A DNA stretch of 64,000 nucleotides from Candidatus Poribacteria bacterium. GTDB taxonomy: Bacteria > Poribacteria > WGA-4E > GCA-2687025. The stretch lies in the NCBI GenBank assembly GCA_028818695.1, contig JAPPNK010000004.1:124001-188000 (forward strand). Direction: 5' to 3'. The notes under the pieces were generated by a model. That model was not told where the DNA came from. It did no database searches and saw only the letters and a list, made by a program, of their open reading frames with translations. Below are positions 25,614 through 33,967 of the stretch, one piece after another (the first letter of the stretch is position 1; every line of letters begins with the position of its first letter). A program made the translations under genes and the position numbers.

Positions 25614-26185
25614 GCCTGCCGGTCTTTTCGCGGGAGGCTCTTCGGCGGGTGGACGCGGCGGATTACCCCCGTCTGTTTTCAGAGGCGGACTGGGGAGTCG
25701 CGCGCGTCCGTTTTCAGCTCGGTTTAAAAGGCGTTCCGCGCAAGTTGATCGGATGCGTCAACGTCGCGGCGCAGATCGACGGGCGGTGGGTCGCCGTTCA
25801 ATTTCAGGACGGGCGGTGGACAATGCCGGGCGGAACGAGGGAGCTGGGAGAGTCGTTGACAGCGGCGGCGCGGCGCGAGCTGATGGAAGAGGCGGGCTGC
25901 CGTCTCCGTCTGCCGCGTTTCTTTGGCGCATGGCGGTGCGAGTCGACGATGTCTCGTCCGCATCAGGCGCATGTGCCGCATCCAATGTTTTATCGGGCGG
26001 TTGCGTTGGCGGAGGGGCGGCTTCTCAGCCCGCCGACCAATCCGCCGGGGGCTGAACAGATTGCGCAGGTTCAAGCTTTCCCGCTTTCCAAGGCGGAGGC
26101 GGCTTTTCGCGGCGCGGGAAGAGGCGATCTGGCGGACCTTTACAGGCTCGCCGCATTTTTAGCGTCCGACGCCGACTCTGGTTAA
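25610..26185 (+). CDS. NUDIX hydrolase
   Basis: The Nudix box G-x5-E-x7-REL-x-EE-x-G is intact (GTRELGESL..ARRELMEEAGC, about residues 74-97). It coordinates Mg for hydrolysis of nucleoside-diphosphate-linked substrates. TTG 25610 overlaps the preceding TGA, so it is coupled to the sulfatase-fold gene. The stop is 4 bp from the convergent polA stop. The substrate is not predictable; the N-terminal 45 residues are outside the core domain. Confidence 0.83.
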   Translation: MSLPVFSREALRRVDAADYPRLFSEADWGVARVRFQLGLKGVPRKLIGCVNVAAQIDGRWVAVQFQDGRWTMPGGTRELGESLTAAARRELMEEAGCRLRLPRFFGAWRCESTMSRPHQAHVPHPMFYRAVALAEGRLLSPPTNPPGAEQIAQVQAFPLSKAEAAFRGAGRGDLADLYRLAAFLASDADSG

Positions 26186-26189
26186 GCCG

Positions 26190-28931
26190 TCAATGCGCCT
26201 CTAGCCAGTTGTCCCCGACGCCCATCTCAACGACGATCGGGACGCTCACCGGGAGCGCTTCTGCCATTGCCTTCTCGATGAGCGGCTTCACAATCTCCTC
26301 CTCGCCGAGGCGCATATCGAACACCAGTTCGTCATGCACCTGCAGAAGCATGCGCGTTTCGAGACCGCGTTCGCTCATCTCGCGGTGTATTCGGCTCATG
26401 GCGATCTTGATCATGTCGGCGGCGGAGCCTTGTATTCGGCTGTTGATGGCGTTGCGTTCCGCCGCGCCGCGCTGCGTCGCGTTGGCGGAGTTGATGTCGC
26501 GCAGATACCGCCGCCGCCCCTTGATCGTTTCCACATACCCATGCTCTTTGGCGAATTCCACCGTCTCGTCCATATACCGCCGAATGCCCGGAAACTGCGC
26601 AAAGTAGTTGTCGATCAGCTCGCCCGCCTCTTTTTTCGGAGCGTTCAACCGCTGCGACAACCCAAACGCCGAGATGCCGTAGAGTATGCCGAAGTTGACC
26701 ATTTTCGCCTTGTCGCGCATCTCGCGCGTGACGCCGTCCAGATCGGTCGAATAGATGCGCGCGGCGGTCGAGGAGTGGATGTCCTCGCCGTTTTGAAACG
26801 CCGCAAGCATCGCTTCGTCCTGACTCAGCTCCGCCGCAAGCCGCAGCTCAATCTGCGAATAGTCCGCCGACAACAGCGCAAAATCGGGGGATCGCGGCAC
26901 AAACGCCTTCCGTATCTCCTGACCTAACGGCGTTCGAACCGGTATGTTTTGAAGATTCGGACCGCTTGACTGCATGCGCCCCGTCGCCGTGACCGCCTGC
27001 TCATAATGCGTGTGAACTCGACCTGTGTTCTTGTCCACCGTGTGCGGCAGCGTGTCGACATAAACCGACTTCAGCTTCAGCGCCTCCCGATACTCCAGTA
27101 TCTGCCGGACAATCTCATGCTGCGGCGCAAGGCGCGAGAGGATCCGCTCGCTTGTCTGGTATTGACCCGTGCGGGTGCGCTTGGCGTTCTCGACGATCTT
27201 CATTTTTCCAAAAAGAACCTCGCCGACCTGTTTGGGCGAGTTCATGTTGAAATTTTCCCCCGCCAGATCGTAGATGCGCGCCTCCGATTCCCTAATCTGA
27301 ACCCCAAGCTTCTCCGACAGCCGCTCCAAAACGGAGGCGTCCAGCCGTATTCCTTCCTTCTCCATCGACGCGAGAACGGCGACAAGCGGGCATTCCACCT
27401 CATAAAACACCTGCTCCTGCTTCATCTCTTTCAGGCGCGGCTCCAGCGCACCGCGCAGCTGAAGCGCGATGTCCGCGTCCTCAACGGCATACTCTTTCAC
27501 CTGCTCAACAGGCACCTCGCGCATCGATTTCTGCTTAGAGCCGCGCTCTCCGATGAGAGTTGAGATGGAAACAGGCTTATACCCCAGCAGCGCCTCCGAC
27601 AGATAATCCATGCTTCGCCGCAACTCCGGCGTCGCCAGATGAGCCGCCAGCATCGTGTCGAACACAGGACCGCGCACCTCCATGCCATGCCACGCCAGGA
27701 CGCTCATGTCGTATTTCAGGTTATGCCCGATCTTTTGTATCCGATCGCTTTGAAAAAACGGGCGCAGCTGCTCTAAGATTGGCACGTATTCGTCTCGTTC
27801 ATGCGGAAACGGCATATACGCGCCCGTTTTCGGCTCCATCGAAAAGGCGGCTCCGACGATGTCGCAGCGGCGCGCGTTCAGCCCCGTCGTTTCCAGGTCG
27901 AAGCAGACGGCGTCCGCTTTCATGATGCGTTCGATGAGCGCCGCGCGTTTTTCCTCCGTGTCCGCGAGCTCGTACGCATGCTCAACCTCGTCGATCGTTT
28001 TAGTGGGCGGAGCCTCTTCTTCAACTGCGGCTTCAAAATCGTCCCCAAACATGCGCTTGCCGAGCGTCCGAAACTCCACTTCCACAAACAGCTGCTTGAG
28101 CCGCTCCTTGTCGATCTCCCGCCGCTCCAGCGCCTTTAGGCTGGTCTCGACAGGCGCCTCCCGGTCGATTGTGACAAGCGTTTTGGAGAGCCGCGCTTTT
28201 TCGGCGTGTGTCTCGACATTCTCTTTCTGCTTGCCTTTCAGCTGGTCGACATTCTCCAGCAGCCCTTCAACAGAGCCGTAGAGGCCAATCAGTTTCTGCG
28301 CTGTCTTGATGCCGATGCCGGGGACGCCGGGGACGTTGTCGCTGGAGTCGCCCATGAGCGCCAGCATGTCGCGCACCTGATCGGAGCGTTCGATTGCCCA
28401 TTTCTCGCGCACCTCCGCTTTGCCGACGATGTCGTATCCGCCGCCGCCCCATCTCGGTTTATAAACAAAAACGCGGTCGGAGACCATCTGCTCAAAATCT
28501 TTGTCGGGGGTGACCATGTAGGTCTCAAAGTTCTCTTTTTCAGCTCTCGCGGCAAGCGTCCCGATCACATCGTCCGCCTCATAGCCCGGCATCTTCAAAA
28601 TCGGTATGCGGTAACTTTCAAACAGGCGGTCAATATACGGCAGCTCCATCTCCAGATTTTCCGGCATATTCTCCCTGTGCGCCTTATACTCTTCATACAT
28701 CTCATGCCGATGGGTCGGCTCCGGCGTGTCCATGGCGACAGCGATATGCGTCGGATTCTCCTTGTCAAGAATATGCTGAATCGTGTTGGCGCAGACGAAC
28801 AGGGCGGAGGTGTACAAGCCGGTGGAGGCGCGGCGCTCCCTGTTTTTCATCGCATGAAATCCGCGGTAGATCAACGCCATCCCGTCGATCAAAAAGAGAC
28901 GCCCGGCGGAAGAATGTTCGGATTCGCTCAT
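26190..28931 (-). CDS. polA: DNA polymerase I
   Basis: 913 residues with all three domains. The 5'-3' exonuclease (1 to about 290) has FLIDGMALIYRGFHA and DSSDNVPGVPGIG. The 3'-5' exonuclease motifs (DLETTG, HNLKYD, YAVEDAD) keep the catalytic acids, so proofreading is probably active. The family-A polymerase has motif A DYSQIELRLAA, motif B RDKAKMVNFGILYG and motif C QVHDELVFD. It fills gaps after primer removal and repair. ATG 28931 is the start; no nearby partner gene is evident. Confidence 0.97.
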   Translation of the reverse strand: MSESEHSSAGRLFLIDGMALIYRGFHAMKNRERRASTGLYTSALFVCANTIQHILDKENPTHIAVAMDTPEPTHRHEMYEEYKAHRENMPENLEMELPYIDRLFESYRIPILKMPGYEADDVIGTLAARAEKENFETYMVTPDKDFEQMVSDRVFVYKPRWGGGGYDIVGKAEVREKWAIERSDQVRDMLALMGDSSDNVPGVPGIGIKTAQKLIGLYGSVEGLLENVDQLKGKQKENVETHAEKARLSKTLVTIDREAPVETSLKALERREIDKERLKQLFVEVEFRTLGKRMFGDDFEAAVEEEAPPTKTIDEVEHAYELADTEEKRAALIERIMKADAVCFDLETTGLNARRCDIVGAAFSMEPKTGAYMPFPHERDEYVPILEQLRPFFQSDRIQKIGHNLKYDMSVLAWHGMEVRGPVFDTMLAAHLATPELRRSMDYLSEALLGYKPVSISTLIGERGSKQKSMREVPVEQVKEYAVEDADIALQLRGALEPRLKEMKQEQVFYEVECPLVAVLASMEKEGIRLDASVLERLSEKLGVQIRESEARIYDLAGENFNMNSPKQVGEVLFGKMKIVENAKRTRTGQYQTSERILSRLAPQHEIVRQILEYREALKLKSVYVDTLPHTVDKNTGRVHTHYEQAVTATGRMQSSGPNLQNIPVRTPLGQEIRKAFVPRSPDFALLSADYSQIELRLAAELSQDEAMLAAFQNGEDIHSSTAARIYSTDLDGVTREMRDKAKMVNFGILYGISAFGLSQRLNAPKKEAGELIDNYFAQFPGIRRYMDETVEFAKEHGYVETIKGRRRYLRDINSANATQRGAAERNAINSRIQGSAADMIKIAMSRIHREMSERGLETRMLLQVHDELVFDMRLGEEEIVKPLIEKAMAEALPVSVPIVVEMGVGDNWLEAH

Positions 28932-29019
28932 AGTTCGCTTTCTGAGTCATGTTCTGGACAGAGATTTGCAACGCGCAATATGTATAGAAACGAAGCCGAA
29001 GGCGGCGTTGTTTCAGCGC

Positions 29020-29790
29020 TTACTGATACGGGAAGGGCTGCCAGACCAGCTCCGCCGGCGCATTCAGCGATTCGACATAGCGCGCCGTTTCAGCTGTCGG
29101 GGCAATTTCGTTCAACGAATGCGCGTCCGTTCCAAAGGCGATCATCGTTCCGCGCTCTATGCAGAGGCGGTAGAACCGGTCCAGGCTGCCGCCCGCCGTC
29201 TCCAAAGCCCCCGCGTTCAGCTCAACCGCCACCTCCCGCTCGCGCATGCGGTCAAGCGTCTCGGCGAGCCGCTTCTGGTCTAACGCCTCCATCATGTCGT
29301 TGGAAAGCTGGGCGAGTCGGTCCGGCTCCATTCGATACACGCGCGGAGAGAGGCGGAACGGATGCGCGACGACATCGGTCGCCGGGTTGTTGGCGGCGGA
29401 TTCAAACATATACAGCTCATGGTCTGCCAGCAGGCGCGGCTCTAAGCTGATGGGGCGGTCAACCCCTCGGATATGGTAATGGTTCGGCGCCATGAGAACA
29501 TACTCAAAGAGTCCCGCAACATTGGCGTGTATGGAGGCGCTGCGGTGGCTCAGCAGGTACGCTTCGACGCCAAGGCATGCCTGTATAGAGCGCTCGAGGG
29601 CGGCTTGCGCCAGCTCCTCCCGCAGGCTCTTGATGCGCAGGCTGTTCAGTTCGAAGCTGTAGCAATGGTCGGAGACGCCGATACGGGTCAGCCCCGCCTC
29701 TTCGGCGGCGTTCAAAACCGCCTCGAAGGTCATATTGCGGTCGGCGCATGGGGAGTAGCGGGTGTGTATATGGTAGTTGGCGGTTAGCAT
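29020..29790 (-). CDS. PHP-domain phosphoesterase (histidinol-phosphatase-like)
   Basis: The N-terminal HIHTRYSPCAD gives the first PHP motif (HxH...), then IGVSDHCYSF. DVVAHPFRLSPR and later FGTDAHSLNEI complete the metal-binding motifs of the PHP family. The 256-residue size matches HisK-like or general PHP phosphatases. Without his-gene neighbours the substrate cannot be named. It lies between polA and an S4-domain gene on the same strand, 26 bp from the latter. Confidence 0.8.
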   Translation of the reverse strand: MLTANYHIHTRYSPCADRNMTFEAVLNAAEEAGLTRIGVSDHCYSFELNSLRIKSLREELAQAALERSIQACLGVEAYLLSHRSASIHANVAGLFEYVLMAPNHYHIRGVDRPISLEPRLLADHELYMFESAANNPATDVVAHPFRLSPRVYRMEPDRLAQLSNDMMEALDQKRLAETLDRMREREVAVELNAGALETAGGSLDRFYRLCIERGTMIAFGTDAHSLNEIAPTAETARYVESLNAPAELVWQPFPYQ

Positions 29791-29816
29791 ATCCGTCTCG
29801 CGCGCATGTTCCTAGT

Positions 29817-30119
29817 TTACCGGCGTTTTGCGTTGTCTGCAGTTGTCTGGTTCGGGTTGCCGTTCGTTTTTTTAGAAAGGATGCGGCATAGGGTTTCCGC
29901 CTCCTCTTTTCGGATGCCTCGGTTCGGGATGCGGGCGATCTCGCACAGGATCGACTCGCCGCGTCCGAAAGAAAGGGCGAGCTGATCTCCGACGGCGACC
30001 TTCCTGCCGGGTTTGGCGGGCTGCCCGTTGAGCCGTACGCGTCCGGCGCTGCATAGCTTGGCGGCGATCGCTCTGCGTTTCACCAGCCTGCTTGTTTGTA
30101 GGAATTTATCGAGTCTCAT
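29817..30119 (-). CDS. S4-domain RNA-binding protein (RqcP/HslR-like)
   Basis: From ATG 30119 the sequence MRLDKFLQTSRLVKRRAIAAKL..GRVRLNGQPAKPGRKVAVGDQL is a compact S4 RNA-binding domain, as in Hsp15/RqcP proteins that act on stalled 50S subunits. The tail is basic and Asn-rich. The upstream in-frame residues (from 30152) include Cys-rich text unlike the family, so the internal ATG is preferred. At 100 residues it is of normal size. Confidence 0.82.
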   Translation of the reverse strand: MRLDKFLQTSRLVKRRAIAAKLCSAGRVRLNGQPAKPGRKVAVGDQLALSFGRGESILCEIARIPNRGIRKEEAETLCRILSKKTNGNPNQTTADNAKRR

Positions 30120-30273
30120 TGTCCGCGCGCCGAATCCACAACACCAGTCCAAATAGGAGGCTGCCAGGCAGTCTTTAACCTATGATGCGGGCCTAGAACG
30201 CAAAGCGTTCCGCCCAGCCGCCCCGCATATAATATACACGTTCCCGCGCATGTTTACAATAGAAAACATCTGA

Positions 30274-30311
30274 TCTTAAGGCTTTAGTTGGCGCATGTCG
30301 GCATGCGAGCT
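30274..30311. repeat. Partial copy of the interspersed repeat (head module)
   Basis: CTTAAGGCTTTAGTTGG followed by CATGTCGGCATGCGA matches the head of the copies at 32701 and 42071. The copy then stops, just before the stop codon of the TPR gene. Confidence 0.6.
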
Positions 30312-30316
30312 CAGAA

Positions 30317-31570
30317 TTATTCCCCGTCCCCGCTCGGCGCAATCTGCGCGAGACGCTCCTCAAACGCCTCCGCCGCCTCCTTGAAAAGCGAGGCGCCGCT
30401 CAAGCTGTCAAAGTCGCCGCTTCGCATCTCCCGCTCAAAATAGTCGACCGACATTTCGGGCTGAAGATGGTCCGCCGCTTGACGCAGCGCCTCCGCCGCG
30501 CCATGCGCCTCGCGTATGCGGGCGAAACCGCGCGCCGCCGCAACAGACGCAAACGGGTCGCCGCGCGCCGAATCCAGCGCGTCCCAATACGCCTCCCGCG
30601 CCGCGTCTGTCCGATCAAGCCGTTCATACGCCGCGCCCGTCCCAAGCAAGGCGCCCGTATGGTCGGGGCGCAGACGCAGCATTTCGCCGTACGCCTCCAG
30701 CGACTCCTCCGTTTTATCGGCGCGAAGCAGCGCGGCGGCGCGCAGCTCAAGTAGATCCAGGTCGTTTGGAAAACGCTCTGCTGCCGCGTCCGCCGCTTGA
30801 AGGGCGCGCTCCTCTTCCCCTTGGCTCAGCAGCGCTGCGACAAGCCTCATACGCACATGTACGCCCGCGTCGTCTTCCTGCGCCGCCGTTTCCAGCGCCG
30901 CGATTTTCGCCTCAACCAAGCGGGCGCGCGCCTCTTGAAGAATCGGCTCGTTCCGCGCGGCGTCGAAGGTCGGGTCGCTTTCAAAGGTTTCCAGAACGCC
31001 TGTCATGGAGAGCGCCTCGCCATGCGCCTGCTCCGCGCCCGACGCTTTGAGGAGCCATTCGGCGGCCGCTTGCGGCTTGTTTTCGGCGGCGTAGAGGCGG
31101 GCTTTGCCGTACGCAGCCGGCGCCGAGCCGTCCGTTTCGCCGGCGTGTATCTGTTCATACGCCGAATGCGCCTCGTTGAACATTCCCGCCGCTTCGTAGA
31201 TCTCCGCCGCCAGCGCCGCCGCGCCTTTCTCTTCGCTTGCGTTTAGAGCTTCCGCCGCGAACCGATACAGCGCCTCAAACGCCGGCGCGCTCCGCAGGTC
31301 GTCGTAGAGCGCGTTCTGGAGCTGCGCCGCCTCCCGCGCATTTTTCTCGATGAGCGACTTGAGCCGCCGCGCCGTCTCGTCAGCCTCGTTCATCTCGGCG
31401 GACAGCTCAGCCGACTTGCGCAGCGTCTCCATGTCGTCTGGGAACAGCTGGAGAACAGCGTCCATCTCGGCGCGCGCCAGGTCCAGCTTCCCTTCTAAAG
31501 TCAGCTCCTCGGCTCTGCGGAGCCGCTTGGCGCGTTCGCCCTGCTTTTTCCAGCGTTGAAACAGTTTCAC
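30317..31570 (-). CDS. TPR-repeat protein
   Basis: 417 residues, almost wholly helical, Ala/Glu/Arg-rich, with several tetratricopeptide-like units (for example EGKLDLARAEMDAVLQLFP, EEERALQAADAAAERFP, TEESLEAYGEMLRLRP). It has no signal peptide or membrane helix. GTG 31570 overlaps the stop of the preceding TPR/HEAT gene by 4 bp (GTGA), so the two are coupled. Such proteins are interaction scaffolds; a partner is not evident. Confidence 0.75.
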   Translation of the reverse strand: MKLFQRWKKQGERAKRLRRAEELTLEGKLDLARAEMDAVLQLFPDDMETLRKSAELSAEMNEADETARRLKSLIEKNAREAAQLQNALYDDLRSAPAFEALYRFAAEALNASEEKGAAALAAEIYEAAGMFNEAHSAYEQIHAGETDGSAPAAYGKARLYAAENKPQAAAEWLLKASGAEQAHGEALSMTGVLETFESDPTFDAARNEPILQEARARLVEAKIAALETAAQEDDAGVHVRMRLVAALLSQGEEERALQAADAAAERFPNDLDLLELRAAALLRADKTEESLEAYGEMLRLRPDHTGALLGTGAAYERLDRTDAAREAYWDALDSARGDPFASVAAARGFARIREAHGAAEALRQAADHLQPEMSVDYFEREMRSGDFDSLSGASLFKEAAEAFEERLAQIAPSGDGE

Positions 31571-32550
31571 GTCGACTGCTCATCCTGGTTCGACTCGGAA
31601 AGCACGAAGGTGTCGCCGAGATTCAGCTGCGCGGCGGCGTAGTCGGGGTTCAGTTCCAGCGCCTGTTTGAAACGCCGCGCCGCCTGCTCCAGCTCCCCGA
31701 CGCTTCGGTACGCAAGGCCGAGGTTGTTGAGCGCGATGTAATGGTCAGGATGCATCTCAAGGCACCGCTCGTATGCGTCGATGGCGGCGCCGTATTCGCC
31801 CATTCGGTTGAAGCAGAAGCCCAGCCCAAAATAGCATTCGGGGCGTCCGCCGGTCAGTTCGTTTGCGCGTTCGTAACACAGAGCGGCTTGTTCGTAGTCG
31901 CCTCCGAGGCGGCGCGTTTCGCCCAGTTCGTAATGGGGCATCGGCTGTTCAGGATCGCAGTATACGGCGCATTCGTAATAGCGGACAGCGGCGTCTTGGT
32001 CGCTCGCCTCGGCGAAGAGACGCCCCGTCAGCAGATACGGGTAGAAATGGTCGGGATGAAGCTCGATGGCATGGTATGCAGTTTCGATGGCGGCGTCGTT
32101 GTCGCCTCGGTCTCGGAACGCCATGCTGAGGTTGCAGAGGGCGTACACATTCTGCGGATCGCGCTTGACGACGCTGCGCCAGGCTCTCACCCGTTCGCCG
32201 CTTTCAACGGGCGGGTTCAGATTTTCTAAGGCAAAGGCGGCTCTGAAACGCGCCAGCCGGCTCTCATCGTCGACCGCCTGAATGAGATGCGGGGCGGCGT
32301 CTGTATGTCCGATGGCGCCGAGAGCGTCGGCCGCGGAAGCGCGCACCTGGGCGACAGGGTCTTTGAGCAAGAGTATCAGCTCTTTGAGCGGGGGCTGCGA
32401 GCCGTTCCAGTTCACGCCGGCGATCTGGCGCGCCGCTTCTTCTCGGACGCGCGGTTTCGGATGCCGCAACTGCTCCACAAAGAGCTGGGCGGCATTGCGT
32501 CCGCCTTGAGCTTGGTAATTGTCTTTGGAGAAACCGCTCACATAAGCCAC
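31567..32550 (-). CDS. HEAT- and TPR-repeat protein
   Basis: An N-terminal HEAT-like region (FVEQLRHPKPRVREEAARQIAG, LILLLKDPVAQVRASAADAL) is followed by at least five TPR units (for example AIETAYHAIELHPDHFYPYLL, AIDAYERCLEMHPDHYIAL, AARRFKQALELNPDYAAAQ). I chose GTG 32550 because the upstream in-frame 45 residues (possible start 32685) look non-conserved and reach into repeat DNA. This choice is uncertain. It is coupled to the next TPR gene by a 4-bp overlap. Probably a cytoplasmic scaffold. Confidence 0.7.
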   Translation of the reverse strand: MAYVSGFSKDNYQAQGGRNAAQLFVEQLRHPKPRVREEAARQIAGVNWNGSQPPLKELILLLKDPVAQVRASAADALGAIGHTDAAPHLIQAVDDESRLARFRAAFALENLNPPVESGERVRAWRSVVKRDPQNVYALCNLSMAFRDRGDNDAAIETAYHAIELHPDHFYPYLLTGRLFAEASDQDAAVRYYECAVYCDPEQPMPHYELGETRRLGGDYEQAALCYERANELTGGRPECYFGLGFCFNRMGEYGAAIDAYERCLEMHPDHYIALNNLGLAYRSVGELEQAARRFKQALELNPDYAAAQLNLGDTFVLSESNQDEQST

Positions 32551-32698
32551 GTCCGATTCGCCTTTCTGTTGGAATCTGCGCCAGGGAATCAACGCCCGCC
32601 GCTGCAATGATTTACGAAAGAAAAGGCGGTTTGGCGACAGCTTTTTCATGGGGGAAGGCGAAAAATCCTTAGCCCCGTTTATCAAGATGAAACGGAAA

Positions 32699-32790
32699 GT
32701 CCTGACCTTAAGGCTTTAGTTGGGACATGTCGGCATGCAAACGCAGACGTCGTTTGTCGGACTCTGGATTCCCGCTTTCGCGGGAATGGC
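32699..32790. repeat. Copy of the interspersed repeat family with REP-like hairpin
   Basis: It runs from CCTGACCTTAAGGCTTTAG to the palindrome ATTCCCGC-TTTC-GCGGGAAT (32769-32788). It closely matches the copy at 42071 for about 90 bp and the copy at 59895 in its second half. The element may act as a terminator or a RNA-processing hairpin. Confidence 0.8.
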
Positions 32791-32958
32791 GATCTGGTTG
32801 GCGAAGCCCTTTTTCCATCGATATTTGTTCGCTCAAATGTCTCTACTTGAGGCAGAAGGTCAAGGAAAGCCCCCCTGACAAGGGGGGTTGGGGGGTTAAA
32901 ACGCATAGAGCGGGCGGCTTTATGGATTTCCGCCCTCCGCCTGCGCGGGCGCGCGCCG
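32791..32958. other. Intergenic stretch with a CCCCCTGACAAGGGGGG module
   Basis: No gene seen. At 32871-32898 lies GCCCCCCTGACAAGGGGGG followed by TTGGGGGGTT, the same motif that opens the composite repeats at 52928 and 56585. Confidence 0.6.
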
Positions 32959-33930
32959 TCAGGGAAGGCGCGCGCCCGCCGCTTTTAACGTCTGAATCGC
33001 GATGAGCGCAAAGCAGCTTGTTTGGATATTCTGTTTCGGCTCCGCGAGCTCTACCGGCAGGGCGCTGATGAAGCTGCCGTTTTTCTGCTGTATATAAATG
33101 AGGTAGTTGAGAGCGTACTGCTGGTCAATCATCGGCCAATCCTGAAGGCTTAGCGCCGCCGCCGCCGCAGATGTGATCTCCGGGTCGCTCATAACGCCTT
33201 TGCGGAGGCCGAATCCGCCGTCCACATTCTGGGCGCATCGCAGCCATTCCATCTGCGTCGGTATCTCTACGACGCGGTAGAGAGCCTGCGCAGCCCATGC
33301 GGTCGCAAAATTGTCGGACAGGTTGCCGGGCTGTACCGCCCAGCCGCCGTCGCCCGCCGGGCGGTCTAAAACCCACTTCGCGCCGCGGGCAATGGGCGGA
33401 TACTCCTTTTCATATCCGATTTTTTGAAGCCCGGACAGGACCGCCGAGGTATAGATCAGGGTTCCCTCTCCGCCTGGTTCTCGGGACCAGCTTCCGTCCC
33501 CGTTCTGCGCCGATTCAAGCCATTTCACCGCGTTGGAGCGCGGTTCGCTTTCGCTTTTGTCGACAGCGCTCAGCGCAATGAGCGTGAAGACGGTGTGCGC
33601 CGTGTTGCCGTTCCAGCTGCCGTCTTCGCGCTGCCCCGCTTTCAGGTACGCCTCCCCGCTTTGGACCGCGGCGGCTTGAGAACCGTCTCCTTCGCCTTCA
33701 GCTAAAGCCCAGACGGCAAACGCGGTCGTCTCCGCGTCGCTCTCTTCTCCCGGCAGGAGAGGCCAGCCGCCGTCCGCATTCTGGCTGTCGGCAATATACG
33801 CCTTCGCCTTCTGGACAGCGGCGTCAACAACGGGCGTATCGGACTGATCGGTCGTGTCCGCGTCGTCCTGTCGGCATCCGACCAGCAGAGCCGCGCAAAC
33901 GAGCGCCCATATCCAAAACCGCCGTTTCAT
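32959..33930 (-). CDS. Lipoprotein with prenyltransferase/squalene-oxidase-type repeats
   Basis: A lipobox signal (LLVGC, Cys19) is followed by about 300 residues with QW-like repeats of an alpha6/alpha6 toroid (NADGGWPLLPG, REDGSWNGNTAH, NGDGSWSREPG, AGDGGWAVQPG, NVDGGFGLRKG). This fold is shared by terpene cyclases and protein prenyltransferase beta subunits, but also by secreted binding domains. No DxDD or QxxDxDD cyclase acid motif is evident, so a binding or structural role is more likely than catalysis. GGAG lies upstream of ATG 33930. Confidence 0.75.
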   Translation of the reverse strand: MKRRFWIWALVCAALLVGCRQDDADTTDQSDTPVVDAAVQKAKAYIADSQNADGGWPLLPGEESDAETTAFAVWALAEGEGDGSQAAAVQSGEAYLKAGQREDGSWNGNTAHTVFTLIALSAVDKSESEPRSNAVKWLESAQNGDGSWSREPGGEGTLIYTSAVLSGLQKIGYEKEYPPIARGAKWVLDRPAGDGGWAVQPGNLSDNFATAWAAQALYRVVEIPTQMEWLRCAQNVDGGFGLRKGVMSDPEITSAAAAALSLQDWPMIDQQYALNYLIYIQQKNGSFISALPVELAEPKQNIQTSCFALIAIQTLKAAGARLP

Positions 33931-33967
33931 TGACCTCTCCTTTCACATTCCGCGGCGTCTCAACGCC

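Noticed and set aside
28206-29450. A long + strand open frame across the polA 5' end and PHP gene
   Set aside because: It is antisense to polA and the PHP gene, crosses the intergenic gap and shows only low-complexity translation.
32551-32685. A 45-residue N-terminal extension of the HEAT/TPR protein
   Set aside because: The extra residues are not helical-repeat-like and run towards repeat DNA; the GTG at 32550 was preferred, though this remains uncertain.
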